Under the pieces are notes generated by a model, which saw only the letters and a list, made by a program, of their open reading frames with translations, did no database searches and was not told where the DNA came from. From assembly GCF_900114465.1 (NCBI RefSeq), contig NZ_FOTD01000001.1:124001-188000 (forward strand): a stretch of 64,000 nt of DNA, read 5' to 3'. This stretch comes from Trichococcus palustris. GTDB taxonomy: Bacteria; Bacillota; Bacilli; Lactobacillales; Aerococcaceae. Shown piece by piece: positions 17,690 to 25,714 of the stretch. Every line of letters begins with the position of its first letter. Positions within the stretch are counted from its first letter, which is position 1. The translations under genes and the position numbers were made by a program.

Positions 17690-17739
17690 CTTCAGAGGAG
17701 AAATTTCGGATGAATTTTCTCTTCTGGAGTTTCTTTTTT
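17690..17739 (+). terminator. Terminator after feoB
   Basis: ACTTCAGAGGAGAAATTT pairs with AATTTTCTCTTCTGGAGT (a few mismatches, mostly G-U), followed by TTCTTTTTT. It belongs to the same repeated terminator type as 9206, 14475 and 21806. Confidence 0.75.
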
Positions 17740-18143
17740 ATCAATAGGCAGGTAACCGGCTGAACTGAATGAAGATATTATTACGGAAGTTGTTGAAATT
17801 TCTGTACCCAGGGGGACAAACCATTTGATGATTGTAATGTATGATTGATACCCCTCAATCACTACGTTGGAGTAGGTTGTAGGACAGTCTGTTGAGGACA
17901 TATTCCTGTGACTTTTTCCGTGTTTTTAGGGGTTTTTGAATATTTTGGGATAATCCTTCGTATGCTTTGTTCAGGTTTCTTGTTCTTTCAAATCAAAATT
18001 ATTGTTGATTTGTTATTTTGCTTGCGACGATTATTTATTAGAAACATATGAATATAATTAGGAATCATCAAACTATATTCACATGGTTTTCATAATCATA
18101 AGCTATGATAACAAAGTGCTTAATATATTAGGAGGTAGCAATC
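17740..18143. other. Gene-free stretch upstream of the ABC exporter
   Basis: AT-rich DNA. On the plus strand a short frame around 17763-17850 reads like protein ('NEDIITEVVEISVPRGTNHL') but ends at a stop after 'MIVMYD' and has no start or ribosome site, so it is at most the remnant of a lost gene. The last 100 bases should hold the promoter of the exporter operon; I could not pick one with confidence. Confidence 0.3.
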
Positions 18144-19634
18144 ATGAATTTCATAAAACGTGCTTGGTTAAGTACGAAAGCTAAAAAAGGACATTCGTTT
18201 ATCCTTTTCTTAGTATTCTCAGCAATTTTAATTTTTGTTTTGGCTGGGTTGACCATTCAAAACGCTTCAAACCAATCTATGGTTCAAGCAAGACAAGCAA
18301 TGGGGGGGACCGTTACCTTATCTGTCAACCGCGAAGCAACTATGGAAAAAGCTGTAGCATCTGACAGTGCTTCAAGCGGCAGCAGCGGAAAAATCGATCC
18401 GAGCTCATTCAAAGCGACACCAGTATCTTTGGATCAAGCGAACCTGATTACAGGATTGGATCACGTTAAGAGTTACAACTATTTATCTGAAACTTCTGCT
18501 GGTGCAGAAAACTTCAAGCCAATCAGCAGTTCAAACTCTACAAGCTCTACAAGCTCAGACGCTGCATCTGGTAAAATTCCAACAGGTGGGAGAATGCAAG
18601 CTGCAGGTGACCTAGCAGTTGAAGGTGTGCTATCAACGGAAAACTTGAGCGATTTCACTGCAGGCACAAACACATTTACTGAAGGGAGCGGCATCACAGC
18701 TGATGATGTGAATACAAATAACGTAGTGATTGAATCAAGCTTGGCGGATGCAAATAACTTGAAAACTGGAGACACTATCACAATTTCTAATCCGACCGAT
18801 AGTACAAAAACATACAATTTAACTATCAAAGGGGTTTATAAAACAACTGCCACTACAGATCCTATGGCAGAACATTTCAGTTTCCTGAATGCATCTAACA
18901 AAATCTATGTTTCTTATACTTTGGCTGATGAAATGAAAGGTTCAGATTACAGTAATGCTGTTGACTCTGTTGTCATCAACTTGGATGACCCGCAAAATGT
19001 GGATGCTTATGTTACTGCCGCTAAAGCAACCGGCTTGGATACAGAAACATATTCTCTGCAAACGGATACTGCTTTATATGAACAAATGATTTCGCCACTT
19101 GAAAATGTTGCTAACTTTGCCCAAAAGATTGTCATTTTGGTAGCTGTAGCAGGCGTTATCATCCTTTCCTTGATTGTCATCATGTCTATCAGAGAACGAA
19201 AATTTGAAATGGGTGTCTTGCTTTCATTAGGTGAAAGCAGATGGAAACTAGTTGCGCAGTTCTTCATTGAGCTGATTATCGTTTTTGTTGCGGCTCTTGT
19301 AGTTGCTGGTTTCAGCGGAAAATATGTCGGGAATGTGCTAGGACAACAATTATTGGATCAACAAACAACGGCTCAAACAACTTCTATGACGGCTCAAGGC
19401 GGCCCTGGTGGAAATTTCCCCGAAGGTGGTATGGGCGGTTTCAGGGGCCCTTTCAGGAACTTCGGTGCATCAAGCTCTGCATCTGCAAAAGAAATCGAGA
19501 ACTTGCACATCGCACTTTCTGTCAGTGATCTTGTTGAATTAGGTGGTATCGGATTGGGAATCTGCTTCCTATCTGTTATCATCTCATCTGTTGGTGTCAT
19601 CCGCTTGGATCCAAAGAAAATCTTAACCATGTAA
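18144..19634 (+). CDS. ABC transporter permease, FtsX/MacB-like
   Basis: 496 residues. The first membrane helix (about 17-38) is followed by a large extracellular domain, about 290 residues and rich in Ser/Thr/Asn, and three C-terminal helices (about 330-350, 373-392, 468-490) in the FtsX arrangement. A low-complexity Gly/Pro/Phe-rich stretch ('GGPGGNFPEGGMGGFRGPF') links helices 3 and 4 on the outside. The C-terminus 'IRLDPKKILTM' is typical of MacB-type permeases, which act as mechanotransmission exporters of peptides or lipoproteins or as sensors. AGGAGG precedes the ATG, and the ATPase gene follows after 42 bases. Confidence 0.92.
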   Translation: MNFIKRAWLSTKAKKGHSFILFLVFSAILIFVLAGLTIQNASNQSMVQARQAMGGTVTLSVNREATMEKAVASDSASSGSSGKIDPSSFKATPVSLDQANLITGLDHVKSYNYLSETSAGAENFKPISSSNSTSSTSSDAASGKIPTGGRMQAAGDLAVEGVLSTENLSDFTAGTNTFTEGSGITADDVNTNNVVIESSLADANNLKTGDTITISNPTDSTKTYNLTIKGVYKTTATTDPMAEHFSFLNASNKIYVSYTLADEMKGSDYSNAVDSVVINLDDPQNVDAYVTAAKATGLDTETYSLQTDTALYEQMISPLENVANFAQKIVILVAVAGVIILSLIVIMSIRERKFEMGVLLSLGESRWKLVAQFFIELIIVFVAALVVAGFSGKYVGNVLGQQLLDQQTTAQTTSMTAQGGPGGNFPEGGMGGFRGPFRNFGASSSASAKEIENLHIALSVSDLVELGGIGLGICFLSVIISSVGVIRLDPKKILTM

Positions 19635-19676
19635 TCCTTAAAGCGAAAAAGAATATTATAGAAATCAGGTGAAGAA

Positions 19677-20336
19677 ATGCTAGAAGTAAAAGATTTAGGC
19701 TATAGATACGAAAAAGCGGAGCATGCCCTTTATGAACACGTTAATCTTCAGTTTGAAAAAGGCAAAATGTACAGCATTATCGGGGCCAGTGGATCCGGAA
19801 AGACAACATTCCTTTCTCTAATCGCCGGTTTGGACAAGCCGACAACGGGTGAAATTTTATTCGATAGCGAACCATTGAGCAAAATTGGGCTGACGAATTA
19901 CCGTAACCAAAAAGTTTCCATCGTGTTCCAAGCATACAATCTTTTGCCTTACATGACTGTTATGCAAAACATCCAAACAGCCATGGAAATCACAGGTTCA
20001 ACAGTGAAAGACAAAAAAGACTACATTTTAAAAATGCTGGATAAAGTAGGCATTGCTGAAGAATTAGCTAATAAAAACATCAAATTGTTATCCGGCGGTC
20101 AGCAGCAGCGTATTGCTATCGTCAGATCTATGTGCTGCGACCGTGATTTGATTGTTGCCGATGAACCAACCGGTAACTTGGATGAAGAGACAACGAAGGA
20201 AATCATCAGCTTGTTCAAAGATTTGGCACACAATGAGAACAAATGTGTCATCATCGTCACTCATGAAAAAGAACTTTCGGACCAATGCGATATTTCCTTA
20301 GAGTTGAAGAATCGCGCGTTCCATCGTATTAAATAA
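19677..20336 (+). CDS. ABC transporter ATP-binding protein (MacB/LolD type)
   Basis: 219 residues. Walker A 'GASGSGKTT' (36-44), Q-loop 'VFQAYNLLPYMTV', signature LSGGQ (138-142), Walker B 'LIVADEP' (158-164), D-loop 'GNLDEET' and H-loop 'VTHEK' are all intact, so it should hydrolyse ATP. It pairs with the FtsX-like permease just upstream as a complete exporter; the cargo is unknown. AGGTGA precedes the ATG. The strong terminator at 20453 ends the operon. Confidence 0.95.
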   Translation: MLEVKDLGYRYEKAEHALYEHVNLQFEKGKMYSIIGASGSGKTTFLSLIAGLDKPTTGEILFDSEPLSKIGLTNYRNQKVSIVFQAYNLLPYMTVMQNIQTAMEITGSTVKDKKDYILKMLDKVGIAEELANKNIKLLSGGQQQRIAIVRSMCCDRDLIVADEPTGNLDEETTKEIISLFKDLAHNENKCVIIVTHEKELSDQCDISLELKNRAFHRIK

Positions 20337-20452
20337 CCCTTAGCTGGATTTGATATACAAGCATAAATAAGGATCTCTATCAGGGACAGTGTGATTCCTG
20401 AAAAAATCCCAATTTGAAATATATGTTTTATCCATGAATCATCAGAAAATAA

Positions 20453-20494
20453 GATAGGCCCAGATTCCAAATTGGATCTTGGCCTATTCTTTTT
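20453..20494 (+). terminator. Strong terminator after the ABC operon
   Basis: GATAGGCCCAGATTCCAA and TTGGATCTTGGCCTATTC form a long GC-containing hairpin followed by T5. The remaining DNA of 20337-20683 shows no coding frame that I trust. Confidence 0.85.
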
Positions 20495-20683
20495 GCCTTC
20501 CAGATCAGTCAAGGTTTCAAACGGATGAAGATCCAAACGCTTTTTTTGATTAACTAATATAGAAGCAGTACAATACAGTTGTAGAACAATAGAGCGAGTT
20601 TCTTGATGCCAATACAATTTCCTATTACATTTCTCCCTGACCAGTGTCAGTACTGATAGGTTCGGAAAAAGAGGGTGAGGATT

Positions 20684-21781
20684 ATGCTCGTTTATATACA
20701 AGGAATGCGCAAATCGGCTGTTGCTGTTCTTTTTTCAGTGTTGTTTCTTTTCGGCATTTTTTCGACAAACGCCATTGCCGCTGATTCACAGATGGCAGTC
20801 CAAGGAAATATAGCATACATAGTCAAAGCAGGAGATACGCTATATGGAATTGCCCTCAGATATGGTGTGACCGTTCAACAGCTAGTGGCGTCCAACAATA
20901 TTGCTAATCCAAACTTGATTTTTAGCGGGCAGCAGATTATAGTCCCAGTCAGCAAAACGTCAACTGCATTATCGCCGATTGATGATACCTATATAGTCAA
21001 AGCAGGAGATACGCTATATGGCATTGCCCTCAGATATGAGGTGACCGTTCAACAGCTTGTGAAAGATAATAGCATCGTTAATCCTAATCTGATTTTGATT
21101 GGTCAAAAAATTATTATCTCACAGGGAGCGAAAACGGTGCAGACAACCGGAGCAATGTTGCATCAAATAGCAACTGTTTTGGGTGAGAGTCCGGATAATT
21201 TGCCATCCATGATTCCCCTGGAGGCGGGTTATACCTCTGCTAGTGCTGCTACCGAAAGGACGGAATATGGCTATTTTGTTACTTTCTACGAAACAAAGGA
21301 GCCTGTTCCGATAAATGATTCGGCGTTGCATAATCAGGATATAGCCCGCCAAATAGCTACTTTTGAAGCCATTGTTTATGTCGATAAAGCAGCTGCAGCG
21401 AAAGCTATTGACCACCACGATGCCGCTGAGGGATTTTCTCCAGATGCTCCCACTATCGATTTGGGGTATGGAATAGCCGGCTATCAAAATTCGGGAATGG
21501 GCAAAACGTTGCTGGGATGGAATGAAGGCAACTGGTTATTGGAAGTGCTGTATCCTATCGGAAACCAAATGGGTATCGATTTGGCAAAAAATAGTGTAAA
21601 TGAATTAGAAACCGTCTTTTTGCCGCCCCCAAATGATACGGGGCGTATCCGAGTCGATGTTACCAACCCTTCGCAAATGGAAACGATGATTATGTGGCAG
21701 AAAAATGAAGTCGTTTATCGGATCGATAGCACAAATAATCCGATAGACATCCTGGATATGACGGCGAGTATTAAGAACTGA
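20684..21781 (+). CDS. Secreted protein with two LysM domains
   Basis: 365 residues from the ATG at 20684, which has GAGGGTGAGG upstream; an in-frame GTG nine bases earlier overlaps that site. A signal peptide ends near 'TNAIAAD' (about 31-33). LysM repeats occupy about 45-88 and 103-146, each beginning '[16 protein letters not shown]', so it should bind peptidoglycan outside the cell. The remaining 220 residues form a domain I do not recognise; it has no Cys/His pair or NlpC/P60 motif. The DNA of the two LysM repeats is nearly identical over about 65 bases (20812 and 20988 onward), pointing to a recent duplication. Confidence 0.88.
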   Translation: MLVYIQGMRKSAVAVLFSVLFLFGIFSTNAIAADSQMAVQGNIAYIVKAGDTLYGIALRYGVTVQQLVASNNIANPNLIFSGQQIIVPVSKTSTALSPIDDTYIVKAGDTLYGIALRYEVTVQQLVKDNSIVNPNLILIGQKIIISQGAKTVQTTGAMLHQIATVLGESPDNLPSMIPLEAGYTSASAATERTEYGYFVTFYETKEPVPINDSALHNQDIARQIATFEAIVYVDKAAAAKAIDHHDAAEGFSPDAPTIDLGYGIAGYQNSGMGKTLLGWNEGNWLLEVLYPIGNQMGIDLAKNSVNELETVFLPPPNDTGRIRVDVTNPSQMETMIMWQKNEVVYRIDSTNNPIDILDMTASIKN

Positions 21782-21805
21782 CAGCTATTGGAATCAATCA
21801 TTCAC

Positions 21806-21843
21806 AAACTCTTGAAGAGAAACTTCTCTTCAAGAGTTTTTTT
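21806..21843 (+). terminator. Perfect-stem terminator after the LysM gene
   Basis: Sixteen-base arms AAACTCTTGAAGAGAA (21806-21821) and TTCTCTTCAAGAGTTT (21824-21839) match perfectly, followed by T. It is the best member of the dispersed terminator family. Confidence 0.9.
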
Positions 21844-21870
21844 AGAGCTATAGCTGGAATGTCGATCTGC

Positions 21871-21912
21871 GTTCCCGAATTATTATGACGAGAAACATTA
21901 CCTCGTTATAAA
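21871..21912. repeat. Short inverted-repeat element related to the 60.7-kb element
   Basis: The run TTCCCGAATTATTAT followed by GACGAG nearly equals the left end of the MITE-like element at 60707. Eight bases on, CTCGTTATAA mirrors the inner part. It looks like a very short internally deleted relative, or a shared protein-binding site. Confidence 0.45.
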
Positions 21913-21983
21913 AAGATGAAACTTTTCAATCTGCTGGGATTTGAATCGTTGCAGCAGTATGCATCATTCCCGAAATTCTTTTT

Positions 21984-22040
21984 TTCACAAAGAAAAAGAA
22001 GTGATATAATAATATTTATTTCTTTCGTAATATTACGAAA
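21984..22040 (+). promoter_or_regulatory. Promoter and 18-base palindromic operator of the prenyl-synthase gene
   Basis: A TATAAT at 22005-22010 with a weak -35 (TTCACA, 21984) is followed at 22023-22040 by TTTCGTAATATTACGAAA, a perfect 18-base palindrome at about +6 to +23. It ends 23 bases before the start codon. The position suggests a repressor site; no dedicated regulator is adjacent. Confidence 0.55.
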
Positions 22041-22062
22041 TTGAGCTGGAGGAGAGGTGTCT

Positions 22063-24447
22063 ATGAATAAGGAGCTGGCAATAAATCCCGCTGCTTGTTA
22101 CGCGCGTGCCGAGCAGCAAGCAGCAGATTATTTTCAATCGCTTTATGATCAAGTCGAACAAAAGAGCTATCTGACTCCGCTGACAAAAGATATGGAGAGC
22201 TGGAAAGAGAAGCATATTCATCATCATTCCCTATCAGCCTTTTTTTCGCGCGGCAAGAAGAAGCCCAAATCAAAGAATTATCGTGAGTATATCAAGTGGT
22301 TGGACTACACAGGAAAACTAGATGATTACTTGGATCGCAGCATCGCCTATATTTATATGCGGGACATGGGCAAATCTTTGGTTGAGGCTGACGTCCAGTC
22401 CAGTGTTCAGCAAACGGTGGAAAGGTTAAGGAAGCAACTGCAAGAGGCCACCGCAACGAAGCAAGGGGCAGAAATGGATTGGCTTGGCATGGACCGATTG
22501 TATCGGTTGGCTCAGGAGTATCATATTGAAGCGACCATGATTTGGCTAATGGGAAAATTAAAAAGCATCACACCCAACCTTCCAAAAAAGCTGGATGCGG
22601 TATCAACGCAACGGAAACTGCTCAAAATCATTGTCGGGGTCCTGATAAACGAGCTGGAAGGCATAGGGACCGAAATAACGACTGAAGAACGTGCGCAAAA
22701 GCTTGATGTGGCCATTCGGCTGGGCTATGCTTACGGGCTGACGTATCCCTTCATCGATGATCTGCTCGATGCCAAAGTCTTATCCGTTGAAGAGGAAGCG
22801 TGCTATTCCGACTTGATAGGCACCACGCTGACGACAGGGTCTGTACCGGAACTGGGAGAATGGGCGGGAGAGCATGCTGATTTGATCGGTTATGTCCATG
22901 CGGAATTGAAGGATGCGTTCGAGTATATCCGGGACCACCAACCGGAAGCGTCAAGAAACGATTTTTTGGAGCAGGCCTATGTATTTTTTCGTTCCCAGGA
23001 AGTGGATCGCGCCAAGGATCTATCCAATGGCGACTACACAAATGAAGAACTGTATATACCGGTTATCTTGAAATCGGCCTCGTCGCGCTTGATTGTCCAC
23101 ACCATCAGCGGTGCCATCAATGATGAGGGTTTGTCCAAGCGCACTTTCTATTACGGCATCTATAACCAGCTTGCGGACGATTTGAGCGATATGTTCAGCG
23201 ACAGGGACGAAGGTGCCGTAACACCGTATACCTATTATTTGGCCCATCACGATCAGCGGCCGGATTTGATTAATCCTTTCGAATTATATTGGACGGTCGT
23301 TTCCAATTTGATCCACAACGTCTATGCTTCAGAAGCCAAGGCCCAGGAAGTGCTGTTGGATCGGGCAATCAATGGCTTGAAGCGCTTGAAGGAAAAGTTG
23401 GGAACGGAAAAATACAATGATGTGATGGCTGTTTTCACTGCGGGCATGCCGACGCTCAATGATGTGATCCAAACGTTGGTCCGCAAAGCCGATGATGTGG
23501 ATTTCATCGATAAATTGATACGGGATCAGTTGATTCTAAATTTGGAAAAGGAAGACGCAGAGCAAGCGGAATTTTCAGATAAGGTTGAAAGCGTGCGGCA
23601 GCAAATCAATGCCAGCTTGCTTATAGCTAAAGGTGACAATGTACCTTTCTTGGATGAGTCCATCATCGACGCAGCCAATTACAGCCTAAACAACGGTGGC
23701 AAAAGACTCCGTCCAATTGTGGCGTGGATGATGGCTGTTGACGGATATGGATTAAAAAGTCCAGCCATCCTACCACTCATAAAATCACTGGAATATATGC
23801 ATACCTCATCGCTCATTTTTGATGATCTGCCCGCCCAGGATAATGCGGCTATCCGCAGAGGTGTGCCAACCGTCCATCAGGCGTATGACACAGCCACAGC
23901 CGAGTTGACCGGCCTCTTTTTGAGCCAAAAAGCCATTGAGGAACAGACGAAGCTTGTTGCGTTCGAATCGGAAACAGTCCTGCGCTTGATTCAATACACA
24001 ACGCAAGTGACCGCGGATATGTGCAAGGGACAAGTGATGGATCTGAAAGCTAGAGGGAAACAGTTAACGCTGGAGCAACTGAACATGATCTGCTTCTACA
24101 AAACGGCTATTGGATTCGAAGCTTCCGTAGTGATGCCTGCCATTCTCGCCCATGCAAAAGAGGAAGAAATGACAGCCTTGAAGAAATTTTCTCGGCATTT
24201 TGGGATAGCCTTTCAGATTAAGGATGATTTGCTGGATGTGGAGGGGGAGCTTGAACTGATCGGGAAAGCAACCGGAAAAGATGCTGAGAACAACAATGCA
24301 ACGTTTGTGTCCATCCTCGGTGCAGCGGAGGCCCGAAAAATGATGTGGGAACATTATTGCCTTGCAATGGAAACTTTACAGGAAGTACCGCGCAACAGCT
24401 CATTTTTGAAGCATTTATTAAACTACAGTATTGGCCGGGACCATTAG
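22063..24447 (+). CDS. Polyprenyl synthetase fused to a second isoprenoid-synthase-like half
   Basis: 794 residues from ATG 22063 (GGAGGAGAGG upstream); numbering here counts from the GTG two codons earlier. The C-terminal 280 residues are a trans-isoprenyl diphosphate synthase: GGKRLRP (547-553), first Asp-rich motif 'DDLPAQD' (589-595), 'IRRGVPT', and second motif 'DDLLDVEGE' (723-731) followed by 'GKATGKDAENN'. The N-terminal 500 residues are helical and unlike a normal synthase (about 290-320 residues total). They carry 'YPFIDDLLD' (230-238) and 'LADDLSDMFSDRDEG' (372-386), which resemble diphosphate-Mg2+ motifs of terpenoid synthases. This suggests a chain-building half joined to a second isoprenoid-processing or degenerate half. 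Product unknown; no carotenoid or squalene genes adjoin. Confidence 0.85.
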   Translation: MNKELAINPAACYARAEQQAADYFQSLYDQVEQKSYLTPLTKDMESWKEKHIHHHSLSAFFSRGKKKPKSKNYREYIKWLDYTGKLDDYLDRSIAYIYMRDMGKSLVEADVQSSVQQTVERLRKQLQEATATKQGAEMDWLGMDRLYRLAQEYHIEATMIWLMGKLKSITPNLPKKLDAVSTQRKLLKIIVGVLINELEGIGTEITTEERAQKLDVAIRLGYAYGLTYPFIDDLLDAKVLSVEEEACYSDLIGTTLTTGSVPELGEWAGEHADLIGYVHAELKDAFEYIRDHQPEASRNDFLEQAYVFFRSQEVDRAKDLSNGDYTNEELYIPVILKSASSRLIVHTISGAINDEGLSKRTFYYGIYNQLADDLSDMFSDRDEGAVTPYTYYLAHHDQRPDLINPFELYWTVVSNLIHNVYASEAKAQEVLLDRAINGLKRLKEKLGTEKYNDVMAVFTAGMPTLNDVIQTLVRKADDVDFIDKLIRDQLILNLEKEDAEQAEFSDKVESVRQQINASLLIAKGDNVPFLDESIIDAANYSLNNGGKRLRPIVAWMMAVDGYGLKSPAILPLIKSLEYMHTSSLIFDDLPAQDNAAIRRGVPTVHQAYDTATAELTGLFLSQKAIEEQTKLVAFESETVLRLIQYTTQVTADMCKGQVMDLKARGKQLTLEQLNMICFYKTAIGFEASVVMPAILAHAKEEEMTALKKFSRHFGIAFQIKDDLLDVEGELELIGKATGKDAENNNATFVSILGAAEARKMMWEHYCLAMETLQEVPRNSSFLKHLLNYSIGRDH

Positions 24448-24612
24448 CGAACAACAGACTCCAAGACTAGGCATATGACAAATTAGGTGGAACACAAAAC
24501 AGAAAAAGAATTAGGCATCGGAACGAATAAGCGCTGTAAAAAAGATTCGTTTTGGTGGTACAAGACTATGATTGTATCTAATGGAAAAATGATAATCAGA
24601 CAGAACCTAAAT

Positions 24613-24658
24613 TAAAAGCGGAACTACTGTGTATGTTGAAACAGTAGTTCCGCTTTTA
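24613..24658. terminator. Bidirectional terminator
   Basis: Perfect 18-base arms (24613-24630 and 24641-24658) with A-rich and T-rich ends around a ten-base loop. It lies between the prenyl-synthase gene and the convergent acetyltransferase gene and can serve both. Confidence 0.8.
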
Positions 24659-24761
24659 TGCGGTCTTCAATTTTCCCATCGATCTTCCTGAGGGATAGCG
24701 GCTTCATAGAAACCGAATCCATCCTTGTAGCAGATTTTTTAGATTGAGCGAGGGGAAAATC

Positions 24762-25037
24762 TTATCTCATTACATCGGCATAAAGTGTGGTATTTCTTTC
24801 GAACATACCCTTAGCGAAAGGGCAAAGAGGGATGATTTTCTTGTTTTCATCCCTGGCCATTTCCACCACGCGATCGACAAGTTGCGCGGCAATTCCCTGA
24901 CCGCGGTAGTCGTCATGCACAAAGGTATGGTCGATGATGATCATGCTGCTGCCTGCAACTGAATAAGTGATTTCGCCGATTAAATTTTCGTTATCGTCAT
25001 TTTTATAGAAACGTGATTCACCAATATCAAATATCAT
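24762..25037 (-). CDS. YjdJ-like small GNAT family acetyltransferase
   Basis: 91 residues, the compact GNAT_2-type fold: 'GEITYSVAGSSMIIIDHTFV' strands, then the acetyl-CoA loop 'HDDYRGQGIAAQLVDRVVEM' and 'KKIIPLCPFAKGMFERN' containing the Cys-Pro-Phe of the YidJ/YjdJ group. A GGGG-containing ribosome site precedes the ATG. The gene directly upstream encodes a YjdI-like iron-sulfur protein, the same pairing as E. coli yjdI-yjdJ. The function of the pair is unknown. Confidence 0.87.
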   Translation of the reverse strand: MIFDIGESRFYKNDDNENLIGEITYSVAGSSMIIIDHTFVHDDYRGQGIAAQLVDRVVEMARDENKKIIPLCPFAKGMFERNTTLYADVMR

Positions 25038-25052
25038 AGTATGTTCCCCTTT

Positions 25053-25286
25053 TTATCTTTTGATATATTTCAAAGCTCCGCTTGGGCAAGTATCGATGAC
25101 GCGGACGACCTCATCACTGGAACCGTTATCCGGCAGGATCCAAGGACGGCGTTTGGTATCGAAAATGTCAGGATTCCCTCTGACGCAATTTCCGGCATGT
25201 GCACAAATGTTTGTGTTGAAGAATACATCGACATCCGTACCTTCGTATTTCCGGTAACCTTTTTCTGACAATTCTGTCTCATTCAT
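25053..25286 (-). CDS. YjdI-like divergent 4Fe-4S mono-cluster protein
   Basis: 77 residues from the ATG at 25286, which has AGAAGG seven bases upstream; the frame is open for six more codons. The pattern 'NTNICAHAGNCVRGNPDIFD' supplies two cysteines and 'VIDTCPSGALKYI' a third with the CPxGAL end typical of ferredoxin-like Fer4_19 domains. It probably carries one iron-sulfur cluster and moves electrons in the cytoplasm. It is 15 bases upstream of the GNAT gene in an operon conserved elsewhere as yjdI-yjdJ. Confidence 0.88.
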   Translation of the reverse strand: MNETELSEKGYRKYEGTDVDVFFNTNICAHAGNCVRGNPDIFDTKRRPWILPDNGSSDEVVRVIDTCPSGALKYIKR

Positions 25287-25304
25287 TAAAATACCTTCTT
25301 TCAT

Positions 25305-25714
25305 TTGTCAGCTATAAAAAATGTAAAACTTTACAGAAATCTGTACTATCAAAAATCAATATAATTTAACAGGATTCTACTTCATATTATTACCGAGGTT
25401 GTGACTAGTCAAGAGATTAGCCTTGAAAGCACTATCTTTTCACGGATGTAAAGACAAGTTTATGGCCTTAGCCACCAGTTGTTGACTTGAATACTCAATC
25501 ATTTTAGAAATATTGAAAAGATAGTCTGGATATAAAGAAACTTCTTCTTGTAAATCATCAATGTAAAGGTATACAATCTAAGAATATTGTACTGAAAATC
25601 AAATGTTTGAATCGCTGAGACCTCAGTTAGGTATAGCTCTATTCAGAATTTCTTAATTCGTAGCGTGACCGACCATCCATGGTCGATTTATGATAGAAAG
25701 AAAGGGGAAATAAT
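25305..25714. other. 410-base intergenic region upstream of the subtilase
   Basis: No coding frame is convincing. It must hold the promoters of both divergent units. A short inverted repeat CGACCATCCATGGTCG lies at 25670-25685, 29 bases before the subtilase start, and could be an operator or an mRNA leader hairpin. Confidence 0.35.

Noticed and set aside
17692-17901. 69-codon minus-strand frame in the feoB downstream region
   Set aside because: It is read through the feoB terminator and has no ribosome site.
20261-20701. 146-codon minus-strand frame over the ABC ATPase end and the LysM start
   Set aside because: It overlaps two real genes and a strong terminator, has no ribosome site and no recognisable domain.
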